The notes under the pieces were generated by a model. It worked only from the letters and a program-made list of their open reading frames with translations, did no database searches and was not told the DNA's origin. Shown here one piece after another: positions 25,212 to 33,719 of a stretch of DNA of 64,000 nt (positions are counted from its first letter, which is position 1; every line of letters begins with the position of its first letter). Source of the DNA: Tsukamurella sp. TY48 (GTDB lineage: Bacteria > Actinomycetota > Actinomycetes > Mycobacteriales > Mycobacteriaceae). The stretch is taken from positions 868,001 to 932,000 of the forward strand of contig NZ_BPMV01000002.1 in assembly GCF_019656655.1 (NCBI RefSeq), in the 5' to 3' direction. Made by a program: the position numbers and the translations under genes.

Positions 25212-26569
25212 CGGAAGCGCTGGGCGGGGTGATCGGCCGCGAGCCGGTCACCCTGCCCGAAGAGCTTGTGCCGCAGGGTGCCAGGCACGTACTCGCTGGG
25301 GTACACGCCCCGGCGGCGCAGCTCGGGGACGATGAACTCGACGATGTCCTCGAACGTGCCGGGGGTGATGGCGTAGGCCAGGTTGAATCCGTCCACGTCG
25401 GTCTCCTCGACCCATTCCTGCAGTTCATCGGCCACCCGCTCAGCGGAGCCGACCAGTACCGGCCCCATGCCGCCGATGCGGCCCCACTTGCCGATGTCCT
25501 CGACCGTCCACTCCTTGCCCGACGGGTCGGCCTGCTGGAAGTTGGAGACCGCCGAGATGATGGCGTTGGACTGCACATCGCCCACGGGGTCGCTCGGGTC
25601 GTAGGCGCCCAGGTCCACGCCCATCCACCCGGACATGAAGACCAGCGAGCCCTCGATGCTGGCGTACCGGTGGTACTCCTCGAGTTTCGCCTGCGCCTTC
25701 GCCTCCGTCTCGTCGGTGACGATGGTCAGCAGGGTGTAGACCTTGGCCGAGTACGGATCGCGGCCGTTGGCGACGAGGCCCTCGCGGATCGTGCGGACGA
25801 GCTTCTTCAGAATCTCCTTGGTGGGCGCCGCGACGAAGATCGCCTCGGCGTTCCCGGTCGCGAACTTCAGCCCGCGCGGCGACGCCCCCGCCTGGTAGAT
25901 GACCGGGGAGCGCTGCGGCGAGGGCTCACCCACGTGGATGCCGGGGACGTCGAAGTACTTGCCGTGGTGGTTGATCGGATGCACTTTCGACGGGTCGGTG
26001 AAGACGCCGCTCTCGCGGTCGCGGATCACCGCGTCGTCCTCCCACGAGCCCTCCCACAGCTTGTACAGCACCTCGAGGTACTCGTCGGCGTGGTCGTAGC
26101 GCTCGTCGTGCTGGAGCTGATCCAACTGCCCCATGTTCTGTGCCGCGGAGGGCAGGTAGCCGGTCACCACGTTCCACCCGATCCGGCCGTTGGTCAGGTG
26201 ATCGAGGGTGGTCAGCCTGCGGGCGAACGGGAAGGGGTGCTCGAAGCCCGTGCCGGCGGTGATGCCGATACCGAGGTGCTCCGTGGCGCCCGCGATGGCC
26301 GAGGCGAGCAGAATCGGGTCCGACACGGGCACCTGGGCGGCGTGCCTGATCGCGGCGTCGCCGTTGCCCTTGTAGGAGTCGTAGATCCCCAGCACGTCGG
26401 CGATGAAGATGCCGTCGAAGGTGCCCCGCTCCAACAGCTTCGCCAGGTCCGTCCAGTAGCCGAGTTCCTTGTAGCGATGCGACTGATCCTTCGGGTGCCG
26501 CCACAGCCCCGGGGACTGGTGCGCGACGCAGTTCATGTCGAAGGCGTTGAAACGGATCTGACGGGTCAT
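25184..26569 (-). CDS. FMN-dependent monooxygenase, NtaA/SnaA/DmoA family
   Basis: 461 residues, luciferase-like TIM barrel. Family features: FNAFDMNCVAHQSPGLWRHP, GTFDGIFIADVLGIYD, RRLTTLDHLTNGRIGWNVVTG, NMGQ and SPQRSPVIYQAGASPRG. The family oxidises nitrilotriacetate, EDTA, dibenzothiophene sulfone or dimethyl sulfide using FMNH2 from a partner reductase, which is not encoded nearby. The start resembles DmoA-like proteins, so a sulfur compound is one candidate, with low certainty. Minus-strand TAGCGT at 26578-26583 ends 8 nt before the ATG, suggesting a leaderless or near-leaderless mRNA. Its stop overlaps phoD. Confidence 0.85.
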   Translation of the reverse strand: MTRQIRFNAFDMNCVAHQSPGLWRHPKDQSHRYKELGYWTDLAKLLERGTFDGIFIADVLGIYDSYKGNGDAAIRHAAQVPVSDPILLASAIAGATEHLGIGITAGTGFEHPFPFARRLTTLDHLTNGRIGWNVVTGYLPSAAQNMGQLDQLQHDERYDHADEYLEVLYKLWEGSWEDDAVIRDRESGVFTDPSKVHPINHHGKYFDVPGIHVGEPSPQRSPVIYQAGASPRGLKFATGNAEAIFVAAPTKEILKKLVRTIREGLVANGRDPYSAKVYTLLTIVTDETEAKAQAKLEEYHRYASIEGSLVFMSGWMGVDLGAYDPSDPVGDVQSNAIISAVSNFQQADPSGKEWTVEDIGKWGRIGGMGPVLVGSAERVADELQEWVEETDVDGFNLAYAITPGTFEDIVEFIVPELRRRGVYPSEYVPGTLRHKLFGQGDRLAADHPAQRFRYAGANSLV

Positions 26570-26631
26570 GGTGGCCGACGCTAGGCCGCGCGGCTTCCGC
26601 CGCCCACCGTTGCGCTCAGTCTGACGCCAGA

Positions 26632-27012
26632 TCAGGCCAGGTTCAACTGCCAGGACACCCCGAACCGATCGGCCACCCACGCGAACGCGGTCGAGAAACC
26701 GTAGGAGTCCAGCGGCATCAGGGTGGCGCCGTCCGCACCGAGCGCCGTGGTGAGCCGTTCGAGTTCGGCGCGATCGTCGCAGTCCACGAACAGCGAGTTC
26801 GAGGGCGTGAAATCGAAGGCGTGCGGCACCGAACTGTCGCTGACCAGCACGCGCTGCCCCTTCAGATCCAGCTCGGCGAGCTGGATGCCGTGCGCCGGAT
26901 CGGGGTGCGGCGTCGAGGAGATCACCTCGCCGCCGAAGGTCGCGGTGTACAGCTCGATGGCGGCGGCGGCCTTGCCGCCCTGGAACATGAGGAAGGGTCG
27001 AATCGTGGTCAT
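26632..27012 (-). CDS. VOC-family (PhnB/3-demethylubiquinone-type) protein
   Basis: 126 residues of two beta-alpha-beta modules. The N-terminal FLMFQGGKAAAAIELYTATFGGEV and the closing AWVADRFGVSWQLNLA are typical of the PhnB-like branch of glyoxalase-fold proteins. The function of these small stand-alone members is generally unknown. Divergent from ribokinase with only 39 bp between starts; TAGCCT (27019-27024, minus) is 6 nt before its ATG. Confidence 0.82.
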   Translation of the reverse strand: MTTIRPFLMFQGGKAAAAIELYTATFGGEVISSTPHPDPAHGIQLAELDLKGQRVLVSDSSVPHAFDFTPSNSLFVDCDDRAELERLTTALGADGATLMPLDSYGFSTAFAWVADRFGVSWQLNLA

Positions 27013-27018
27013 CCTTCG

Positions 27019-27045
27019 AGGCTAGGCCGCGGCGGGCCGTAGGGT
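27019..27045. promoter_or_regulatory. Back-to-back -10 elements for the VOC and ribokinase genes
   Basis: The 39-bp divergent gap holds TAGCCT on the minus strand (27019-27024) and TAGGGT on the plus strand (27040-27045), each exactly 6 nt from an ATG. Both match TANNNT. The -35 regions would lie inside the opposite gene's 5' end, so the two transcription units may interfere with each other. Confidence 0.48.
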
Positions 27046-27051
27046 GCGGGC

Positions 27052-27915
27052 ATGACGTCGGTGGTGGTGGTCGGCAGTATCAATCTGGACGTGGTCACGG
27101 TGTGCGATCGGTTTCCGCAGCCTGGCGAGACCATCACCGGGGTGTCGGTCTCGTTCGGGCAGGGCGGCAAGGGCGCGAATCAGGCGCGGTCGGCGGCCCG
27201 CGCGGGCGCTCGGACGGTGTTCGTGGGCGCGGTCGGTGACGACGATGCCGCCGAGACCGTGCTCGGCTCGCTGACCGCGGCGGGCGTCGACGTCTCCCCC
27301 GTGCGACGAGTCCCGGGCAGCACCGGGTTCGCGAACGTCACGGTGGACGGGACCGGCGAGAACCACATCATCGTGGTGCCCGCGGCGAACGCCGAGGTCG
27401 AGCTCGACGATGCCGCCCGCGCGGCGATCACCGCGGCCGATGTCCTGCTGCTGCAACTGGAGATCCCGCTTCCGGTGGTCACGGAGGCGGCTCGGACCGC
27501 CCGCGCGAGCGGCACGACGGTCCTGCTCAACCCCTCTCCCGTGCAACCGATCCCCGACGAGTTGGTCGAACTCCTCGACGCGGTGATCGTCAACCGCGAC
27601 GAGGCGGCGGCGCTGGCGGAGGCGATCGCGACCGTGCCGCAGGTGATCACCACACTCGGTGGCGCCGGCGCGCGCGCCACGTCGCCGGAGGGCACCGTCG
27701 AGTCACCCGGCTTCGAGGTGCGCGTCGTCGACACCACCGGCGCGGGCGATGCCTTCGCGGGTGCGCTGGCGGCGAACTGGAATCGCCCTCCCGCGGAACG
27801 CATCCTGCGCGCCAACGCCGCGGGGGCGCTCACCGCCACGGCCCCCGGGGCGGCGGCCGCCCCCTCGAGGGCCGATGTGGACGCCTTCCTCGCCGAGCAG
27901 GGCCCCGCCCGATGA
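27052..27915 (+). CDS. rbsK: Ribokinase (PfkB family)
   Basis: 287 residues. Phosphorylates ribose at O5. The N-terminal PfkB signature is FGQGGKGANQARSAARAG, and the ATP/anion-hole motif is DTTGAGDAFAGALAANW with the catalytic Asp. NPSPVQPIPDELV and VNRDEA are typical of RbsK. No ribose transporter or rbsD is adjacent. Its stop overlaps the next gene's start by 4 bp (ATGA), so it is co-translated with a Vgb-like propeller. Confidence 0.87.
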   Translation: MTSVVVVGSINLDVVTVCDRFPQPGETITGVSVSFGQGGKGANQARSAARAGARTVFVGAVGDDDAAETVLGSLTAAGVDVSPVRRVPGSTGFANVTVDGTGENHIIVVPAANAEVELDDAARAAITAADVLLLQLEIPLPVVTEAARTARASGTTVLLNPSPVQPIPDELVELLDAVIVNRDEAAALAEAIATVPQVITTLGGAGARATSPEGTVESPGFEVRVVDTTGAGDAFAGALAANWNRPPAERILRANAAGALTATAPGAAAAPSRADVDAFLAEQGPAR

Positions 27916-28778
27916 GCGTGACGGTCTACGAGGTGGGCACAGGAGGGCCGTACGCCCTCACCACCGGACCCGATGGCGCGGTGTGGTTCACGCTGGTCGA
28001 GAGCGGGGAGATCGGCAGGTTCGACCCGCGGACGCAGTCCACGACCCGGTTCGCCGTGGGTGAGGGTACCGGCCCCACCGTGATCACCGTGGGCCCCGAC
28101 GACACCCTGTGGTTCACCGAGTACCGCGCGCATCGCCTCGGCCGAATCACCGTGTCCGGTGAGGTCACCCACCACGACCTCGCCGCGGGCAGTGGTCCGT
28201 TCGGTATCGCGCCGGGCCCGGACGGAGCGCTGTGGTTCACCCAGACCGCCACCGACCGGATCGGCCGGATCACCGTTTCCGGTGAGATCACCGAGTTCGA
28301 GATTCCCCACCGGGGATCGTTCCCGTCGGCGATCACCGCCGGGCCCGACGGGGCGCTCTGGTTCACCCTGAACGGGGCGAACGCGATCGGCCGCATCGAT
28401 GCGCGGGGCGAGCTGCGAGTCCACCCGCTCGAAGCGGGAAGTGCCCCCGTGGGAATCTGCTCCGCGCCCGATGGGTCACTGCGGTTCGTCGAGATCGGCG
28501 CGGGACGGATCGGACAAATCACGCCCGACGGCGCCGTCTCGCACATCGACCTCCCGGACCCGACCGTGCGCCCGCATGCGATCTGTGCAGCTGCCGATGG
28601 CACCGTGTGGTTCACCGAGTGGGCGGGAAACGCCGTCTCGTCGATCGATCCGGCGGGTACCCTCAGCCGCTTCGACCTGGTGGTTCCCGGTGCGGAACCG
28701 CACGGCATCGCGGTCGGTGCCGACGGTGCGATCTGGGCCGCCCTGGAATCCGGGGCACTCGCTCGGATCCTGCCCTGA
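27912..28778 (+). CDS. Virginiamycin B lyase (Vgb)-like seven-bladed propeller
   Basis: 288 residues made of seven repeats of about 41 residues, each with a core such as GPDGAVWFT, GPDDTLWFTEY, GPDGALWFT or AADGTVWFTEW followed by IGRI. This is the streptogramin-lyase propeller. Catalytic-type His in RPHAICAAADG and EPHGIAVGADG and Glu in WFTEWAGN are kept, so streptogramin B lyase activity is possible. Many homologues have unknown roles, so resistance is not proven. Translation is coupled to rbsK; the stop lies 10 bp before a Crp-type site. Confidence 0.78.
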   Translation: MSVTVYEVGTGGPYALTTGPDGAVWFTLVESGEIGRFDPRTQSTTRFAVGEGTGPTVITVGPDDTLWFTEYRAHRLGRITVSGEVTHHDLAAGSGPFGIAPGPDGALWFTQTATDRIGRITVSGEITEFEIPHRGSFPSAITAGPDGALWFTLNGANAIGRIDARGELRVHPLEAGSAPVGICSAPDGSLRFVEIGAGRIGQITPDGAVSHIDLPDPTVRPHAICAAADGTVWFTEWAGNAVSSIDPAGTLSRFDLVVPGAEPHGIAVGADGAIWAALESGALARILP

Positions 28779-28788
28779 ACCACATCGA

Positions 28789-28804
28789 TGTGACCCATGT
28801 CACA
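28789..28804. promoter_or_regulatory. Perfect Crp/GlxR-type palindrome upstream of ectABC
   Basis: TGTGA-CCCATG-TCACA, an exact match to the cAMP-receptor consensus TGTGAN6TCACA used by Crp/GlxR in Mycobacteriales. It lies 94 bp before the ectA start and 10 bp after the Vgb-like stop. It could activate or repress ectABC depending on the true start site. A leaderless ectA start puts its centre near -100; a weak -10-like TACGTC at 28825-28830 would put it near -41. Confidence 0.65.
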
Positions 28805-28883
28805 ACACCCCGTCTCTCTGGGGATACGTCAGGGTTTCGAAGGGCAGTTTCGAGCGCGAGGTGATTTCGCGGCGGCCGGTTGT

Positions 28884-28889
28884 TAGCGT
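28884..28889 (+). promoter_or_regulatory. Candidate ectA -10 (TAGCGT)
   Basis: TAGCGT lies 8 nt before the ectA ATG, with no Shine-Dalgarno in between, suggesting a leaderless or near-leaderless transcript. The same TAGCGT-8-ATG arrangement precedes the FMN monooxygenase gene. No convincing -35 is visible. Confidence 0.4.
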
Positions 28890-28897
28890 CGAAATCG

Positions 28898-29428
28898 ATG
28901 AGCCCGTCTCACAAGAGCAATTCCACAGCCACCGCGAACGCGGGGGTCAGCACCCGGCACCCATCGCTCGACGATGGAGTGCGGCTGTGGGAGATCGCCC
29001 GAGACACGGCAGTTCTCGACCTCAATTCGACGTACGCGTACACACTGTGGTGCCGCGATTTCGCGGACACCTCGATCGTGGCCGAGCACGACGGCGCGGT
29101 CGCCGGATTCGTCTCCGGCTACCGTCGTCCCGAACGCCCGGACACGCTCTTCGTCTGGCAGGTGGCCGTAGATGCGGCCCACCGCGGCCACGGCATCGCG
29201 TCCCGAATGCTCATCGACCTGTTGGACAGTCTTGCGGTGGCGGGCGTGACTCGCCTGGAGACCACGATCACCGCGTCCAACACGGCGTCCCAGGAGCTGT
29301 TCGGCTCCGTGGCCAAGCGACGTCGTTCCACTCTGACGGTGCGCGACCTGTTCGCCTCGCACCACATCTCCCCCAACGAATCCGACCCCCACGAGCCGGA
29401 GCAGCTGTACACCATCGACCCCGTCTGA
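28898..29428 (+). CDS. ectA: L-2,4-diaminobutyrate N-acetyltransferase (ectoine synthesis)
   Basis: 176 residues, GNAT fold. Acetylates diaminobutyrate with acetyl-CoA, the second step of ectoine synthesis. Seen: DTAVLDLNSTYAYTLWCRDF (substrate region typical of EctA), LFVWQVAVDAAHRGHGIASR with the acetyl-CoA loop RGHGIA, and TTITASNTASQELF. I chose ATG 28898 over a TTG at 28880. First gene of ectABC, 57 bp before ectB. No ectD hydroxylase or dedicated aspartokinase follows. Confidence 0.95.
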   Translation: MSPSHKSNSTATANAGVSTRHPSLDDGVRLWEIARDTAVLDLNSTYAYTLWCRDFADTSIVAEHDGAVAGFVSGYRRPERPDTLFVWQVAVDAAHRGHGIASRMLIDLLDSLAVAGVTRLETTITASNTASQELFGSVAKRRRSTLTVRDLFASHHISPNESDPHEPEQLYTIDPV

Positions 29429-29485
29429 CGGTCTCCGTCCGACGACTGCCGATACCCGCTGACTCCTGGTCACTAGGAGGATCAC

Positions 29486-30817
29486 ATGTCCACTCTGACC
29501 GATGGAACCATCCGTACCGAGGACTTCCCCGCACAGCGCGAGGTGAGCATCGGGCAGGGCTTCGACGCCGACATCTTCGACAAGCGCGAGTCCGAGGTCC
29601 GTAGCTACTCGCGCTCGTGGCCGGCTGTTTTCGACAAGGCCGAGGGCGCGTGGCTGCAGGACACGGAGGGCAACCGCTACCTCGACTTCTTCGCCGGCGC
29701 CGGTGCGCTGAACTACGGGCACAACAACCCGATCCTGCGCGACGCGCTGGTCGACTACATCACCAGCGGCCGCATCACGCACGGTCTCGACATGTCGACG
29801 GTGGCCAAGGGCGAGTTCCTGCAGACCTTCCAGGACAAGATCCTGGCGCCGCGCGGGCTCGACTACAAGGTGCAGTTCCCCGGCCCGACCGGCGCGAACA
29901 CCGTGGAGGCCGCGCTGAAGCTGGCCCGTAAGGTGACCGGCCGCGAGTCGGTGGTCAACTTCACCAACGCCTTCCACGGCATGACCCTCGGCGCCCTGTC
30001 GGTGACCGGCAACTCGATGAAGCGGGCCGGTGCCGGTGTGCCCCTGGTGCATTCGACGCCGATGCCCTTCGACAACTACTTCGACGGCACCGTCCCGGAC
30101 TTCTCCTGGTTCGAGCGGCTGCTGGAGGATTCGGGCAGTGGTCTGAATCTGCCCGCCGCGGCGATCGTCGAGACCGTGCAGGGCGAGGGCGGCGTCAACG
30201 TCGCTCGCGCGGAGTGGCTCCGCGCGCTCGCCGATCTGCTCAAGCGCCACGACATCCTGCTCATCGTCGATGACGTGCAGATGGGCTGCGGCCGCACCGG
30301 ACCGTTCTTCTCGTTCGAGGAGGCCGGGATCACCCCCGATATCGTGACCCTCTCGAAGTCGATCGGCGGTTACGGCCTGCCGATGGCGCTCACCCTGCTC
30401 AAGCCGGAGCTGGACGTGTGGCTCCCCGGCGAGCACAACGGCACCTTCCGCGGTAACAACCCCGCGTTCGTGACCGCCAAGGCCGCGATCGACGCCTACT
30501 GGTCGGACGACACCCTCGAGAAGGAGACGCTCCGCAAGGGCGCGCTCATCGAGCGGCGCTTCCAGGCGCTGGTCGAGGCATACCCCGGCGAGTTGTCCAC
30601 CCGCGGCCGTGGTCTGGTGCAGGGCCTGTCCTTCACCACGCCGGAGAAGGCGGGCGAGGCCTGTGCCGCCGCGTACCGTCTGGGCCTGCTCGCCGAGTCC
30701 TCGGGCCCGCGCGACGAGGTGGTCAAGCTGCTGCCGCCGCTCACCATCACCGACGGTGAGCTGGAGCAGGGCCTCGACCTGCTGGAGGCGGCCGTGGCGG
30801 AGGTGCTGTCGCGATGA
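29486..30817 (+). CDS. ectB: Diaminobutyrate-2-oxoglutarate transaminase
   Basis: 443 residues, class III PLP aminotransferase. Makes L-2,4-diaminobutyrate from aspartate semialdehyde and glutamate, the first committed step of ectoine synthesis. Marks: [35 protein letters not shown], the cofactor-binding [11 protein letters not shown] and the Schiff-base Lys in [17 protein letters not shown] strong AGGAGG (29475-29480) lies 5 nt before the ATG, in contrast to ectA, so EctB is probably well translated. It overlaps ectC by 4 bp (ATGA). Confidence 0.97.
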   Translation: MSTLTDGTIRTEDFPAQREVSIGQGFDADIFDKRESEVRSYSRSWPAVFDKAEGAWLQDTEGNRYLDFFAGAGALNYGHNNPILRDALVDYITSGRITHGLDMSTVAKGEFLQTFQDKILAPRGLDYKVQFPGPTGANTVEAALKLARKVTGRESVVNFTNAFHGMTLGALSVTGNSMKRAGAGVPLVHSTPMPFDNYFDGTVPDFSWFERLLEDSGSGLNLPAAAIVETVQGEGGVNVARAEWLRALADLLKRHDILLIVDDVQMGCGRTGPFFSFEEAGITPDIVTLSKSIGGYGLPMALTLLKPELDVWLPGEHNGTFRGNNPAFVTAKAAIDAYWSDDTLEKETLRKGALIERRFQALVEAYPGELSTRGRGLVQGLSFTTPEKAGEACAAAYRLGLLAESSGPRDEVVKLLPPLTITDGELEQGLDLLEAAVAEVLSR

Positions 30818-31206
30818 TCGTGCGCACCACCGACGAGATCACCGGCACCGATCGCGATGTGGCGGCCGGCAACTGGCGCAGCAAGCGGATCGTGCTGGGC
30901 GGCGATAAGGTGGGCTTCTCGTTCCACGAGACCACCATCGAGCCGGGGACCGTCAACGAGTTCCACTACGCCAACCACGTCGAGGCCGTATGGCTGGTGG
31001 AGGGCGAGGGCACCCTGCTCGACCGGGAGACCGGCGTGGAGTACCCGCTCGCTCCCGGCACCATGTACCTGCTCGACGGCAACGAGCGGCACACCGTGAC
31101 CACCCGCACCCGCATGCGGATGCTGTGCGTCTTCAACCCGCCCGTGGTGGGCACCGAGGTGCACGACGAGAACGGCGTGTACCCCCTGGTCGCCGTGCCC
31201 GAATAG
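30814..31206 (+). CDS. ectC: Ectoine synthase
   Basis: 130 residues, cupin fold. Cyclises N-gamma-acetyldiaminobutyrate to ectoine. Typical: [16 protein letters not shown] start, [37 protein letters not shown] with metal-binding His/Glu, and [12 protein letters not shown]. Translation is coupled to ectB. The gene ends 13 nt before a long hairpin that extends into the opposing permease gene. Confidence 0.97.
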   Translation: MIVRTTDEITGTDRDVAAGNWRSKRIVLGGDKVGFSFHETTIEPGTVNEFHYANHVEAVWLVEGEGTLLDRETGVEYPLAPGTMYLLDGNERHTVTTRTRMRMLCVFNPPVVGTEVHDENGVYPLVAVPE

Positions 31207-31219
31207 CACAGGACTCCAA

Positions 31220-31269
31220 CCGATCCCCGTCGATCACTCCTCCTTCTTGGAGTGGTCGGCGGGGATCGG
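31220..31269 (+). terminator. Long hairpin ending the ectABC transcript, inside the permease 3' end
   Basis: Arms at 31220-31240 and 31249-31269 (21 bp) pair with only two non-Watson-Crick positions, both T opposite G, which pair as G-U when the plus strand is RNA. The loop is TCCTTCTT. It begins 13 nt after the ectC stop. There is no T-run, as is common for GC-rich terminators. Most of it lies in the C-terminal codons of the convergent permease gene. Confidence 0.6.
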
Positions 31270-32712
31270 CGGTTCCGGGACCACCGGGTAGTTGCCGGTG
31301 AAGCCCTCGCGTTCCGCGGCGATCGCCATGACCCGTCCGCGCACGGCGTACCAACCACCGATCAGCATCGGCACGAGGGCCACGATCGCGATGAGATTCC
31401 AGTAGTTCACGTAGCACATGATGACGACCACGACCGCCAGGAAGAGCAGCGATGCGTAGCTCGTCCACGGCGAGAGCGGCTGCCGGAAGGCGGGCCGGGT
31501 GACGATGCCGCGATCGGCCCAGCGGTGCAGCTGGATCTGGCAGAGCAGGATCATCGCCCAGGTGGCGATGATGCCGAGCGCCGACAGATCGAGCGCGATG
31601 TTGAAGGCCTCCTCCGGCACGAACAGGTTCAGCACCACCCCGAGCAGGGTGAGCGCCCCGGTCAGGGCGATGCCACCGAAAGGCACGCCGTTGCGGTTCA
31701 TCCGGCCGGTGAACGCCGGCCCGCTGCCGTTGAGCGCCATCGACCGCAGGATCCGGCCCGTCGAGTACAGCCCCGCGTTGAGGCTCGACAGGGCCGCGGT
31801 GAGCACCACGATGTTCATCACATCGCCCGCGTACGGAACACCGATCTTGGAGAAGAAGGTGACGAACGGGCTCGTCCCCTTGACGAATTCGGTGTAGGGC
31901 ACGAGCAGGGCCAGCAGGATCAGTGACCCCACGTAGAACACCGCGATGCGGATGATCACCGAGTTGATCGCGCGCGGCATCACCTTCGCCGGTTCGGCGG
32001 TCTCGCCGGCGGCGATGCCCACGAGTTCGACTGCGGCGTAGGCGAAGACCACGCCGGAGACCACGAGCACCAGCGACAGCGTGCCCTGCGGGAACAGGCC
32101 ACCGTTGTCGGTGATCACCGACAATCCGGTGGCGCGGCCGTCCACCTCGGTGCGGCTCGCGAGGAACACCACCCCGACCACGAGGAAGCCGACGAGGGCG
32201 ACGACCTTGATGATCGCCGCCCAGAACTCCAGCTCACCGAACATCTTCACCGAGATCACGTTCATCGCCATCACCACGCCCAGTGCGATGAGCGCGATGA
32301 GCCACTGCGGTACGGACTTGAAAGCGCCCCAGTAGTGCACGTACAGCGCGATCGCCGTGACATCGACGATCGCGGTCGCCGCCCAGTTGAAGAAGTACAA
32401 CCAGCCGGTGACGAAAGCAGTCTTCTCCCCGAAGAACTCGCGAGCGTACGAGACGAAGGACCCCGACGACGGCCGGTGCAGCACGAGCTCGCCGAGCGCG
32501 CGCAGGATGAAGAAGACCACGATGCCGCACGCGGCGTAGACGAGGAACAGGCCTGGTCCCGCGTCGCGGAGTCTGCCGCCGGCGCCCATGAACAGGCCGG
32601 TACCGATGGCGCCGCCGATGGCGATCATCTGGATCTGCCTCGGTGTGAGGCTCTTGTGGTAGCCCTCCTCCTCGTGGGCGAGGGCGGAATTGTCGTAGTC
32701 GGTCTGAGTCAC
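31234..32712 (-). CDS. Amino-acid permease (APC superfamily, AnsP-like)
   Basis: 492 residues with 12 membrane segments. The first helix contains [16 protein letters not shown], the amino-acid-transporter signature, then [20 protein letters not shown], the AAT-family loop. Overall closest in character to L-asparagine permeases such as AnsP, but GABA, Lys or aromatic amino acids are possible. GTG start at 32712. Its 3' end contains the ectABC hairpin, so the two units may limit each other. Confidence 0.82.
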   Translation of the reverse strand: MTQTDYDNSALAHEEEGYHKSLTPRQIQMIAIGGAIGTGLFMGAGGRLRDAGPGLFLVYAACGIVVFFILRALGELVLHRPSSGSFVSYAREFFGEKTAFVTGWLYFFNWAATAIVDVTAIALYVHYWGAFKSVPQWLIALIALGVVMAMNVISVKMFGELEFWAAIIKVVALVGFLVVGVVFLASRTEVDGRATGLSVITDNGGLFPQGTLSLVLVVSGVVFAYAAVELVGIAAGETAEPAKVMPRAINSVIIRIAVFYVGSLILLALLVPYTEFVKGTSPFVTFFSKIGVPYAGDVMNIVVLTAALSSLNAGLYSTGRILRSMALNGSGPAFTGRMNRNGVPFGGIALTGALTLLGVVLNLFVPEEAFNIALDLSALGIIATWAMILLCQIQLHRWADRGIVTRPAFRQPLSPWTSYASLLFLAVVVVIMCYVNYWNLIAIVALVPMLIGGWYAVRGRVMAIAAEREGFTGNYPVVPEPPIPADHSKKEE

Positions 32713-32804
32713 GGTCCGGGACTCCCTTTCGCCGCAGTGTGGTCGACTGCGACGAAACTAGAAACTCCGTATGACGGCGAGGGGACCCGCGTGTTACAGG
32801 CGCA

Positions 32805-33692
32805 CTAACGACGATGACGACGCCCGCGCGGTGGCGGCTCGACGTCGCGCAGGGTGCGCGCCAGGATCCCCGCCAGCTCGCCGCACGTCTGATACCGGTC
32901 CTCCGGTCGCTTGGCGAGGGCCTTCGCGAACACCGCGGTGAGCGACCGCGGCAGCCACGGACGCACCCCGTCCGGAGCGGGTGGCGCCGCGTGCAGATGC
33001 GCGAAAGTGGTCGCCAGTCGGGTGGCGCGCGGATAGGGCGGTGCGCCGGTGAGCAGTTCGAAGGCGGTGGCCGCGAAGCCGTACTCATCGGTGGCGGGGA
33101 TCGCCGGGCCGCCCCGCAGCGACTCGGGCGCCGCATAGCCGATCGACAGGTCGACGGTGCCCTCGACCCACGCCGTCCCCGCCTCGTCGACGGCGATGCC
33201 GAAGTCGGTGAGGAACCCGCTCGCCCCGTCCTCACCGATCTCCACCAGGATGTTCCCCGGCTTCACGTCGCGGTGCACGATGCCCTGTCCATGGGCGGCG
33301 TCGAGCGCACTCGCGACGTCCGCCAGCAGGCCGACGACCGCGGGGAGATCCGGCTCCGATCCGCCGCGCGGCACCAGGGCGGTGGCGGGCGGGCCGTCCA
33401 CGTACCGCAGCGCCAGCCAGTCCCGCGGCGTGGACAGCTCGGCACCGTCGCGCCGAACGTGCGACCGCCCCCGCGCGATGACCGGCACCACATGGGGATC
33501 GCTGAACTCCGCCCCGATCGCCGCCTCGCGATCCATCCGCGCCGCGGCCGAACCGTCGTGCGCGCGGGCGATCTTGAGCGCCACCGCTCGGCCCGCGTTC
33601 TCCGCGAGAAAGACATCGGCCGACCCGCCCACCCCGATCGGCCGCAGCAACAGGTAGTCGGCGAGCACGTCCCCGGCGGTGAGCACGACCAT
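32805..33692 (-). CDS. Soluble Ser/Thr protein kinase (PknB family)
   Basis: 295 residues, Hanks-type kinase. Glycine loop IGVGGSADVFLAE, Lys in AVALKIA, catalytic loop GIVHRDVKPGNILVEIG, DFG in TDFGIAV, then APESLRG (APE motif) and ATDEYGFAATAFELL. The kinase domain fills the protein to about residue 280; the tail is a short Arg-rich end. No membrane segment or sensor domain is visible, unlike PknA/PknB, so it is probably a cytosolic kinase. Targets are not evident from the neighbours. Confidence 0.9.
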   Translation of the reverse strand: MVVLTAGDVLADYLLLRPIGVGGSADVFLAENAGRAVALKIARAHDGSAAARMDREAAIGAEFSDPHVVPVIARGRSHVRRDGAELSTPRDWLALRYVDGPPATALVPRGGSEPDLPAVVGLLADVASALDAAHGQGIVHRDVKPGNILVEIGEDGASGFLTDFGIAVDEAGTAWVEGTVDLSIGYAAPESLRGGPAIPATDEYGFAATAFELLTGAPPYPRATRLATTFAHLHAAPPAPDGVRPWLPRSLTAVFAKALAKRPEDRYQTCGELAGILARTLRDVEPPPRGRRHRR

Positions 33693-33719
33693 CAGGATAC
33701 GAACCGTCGACCCGCCCGG

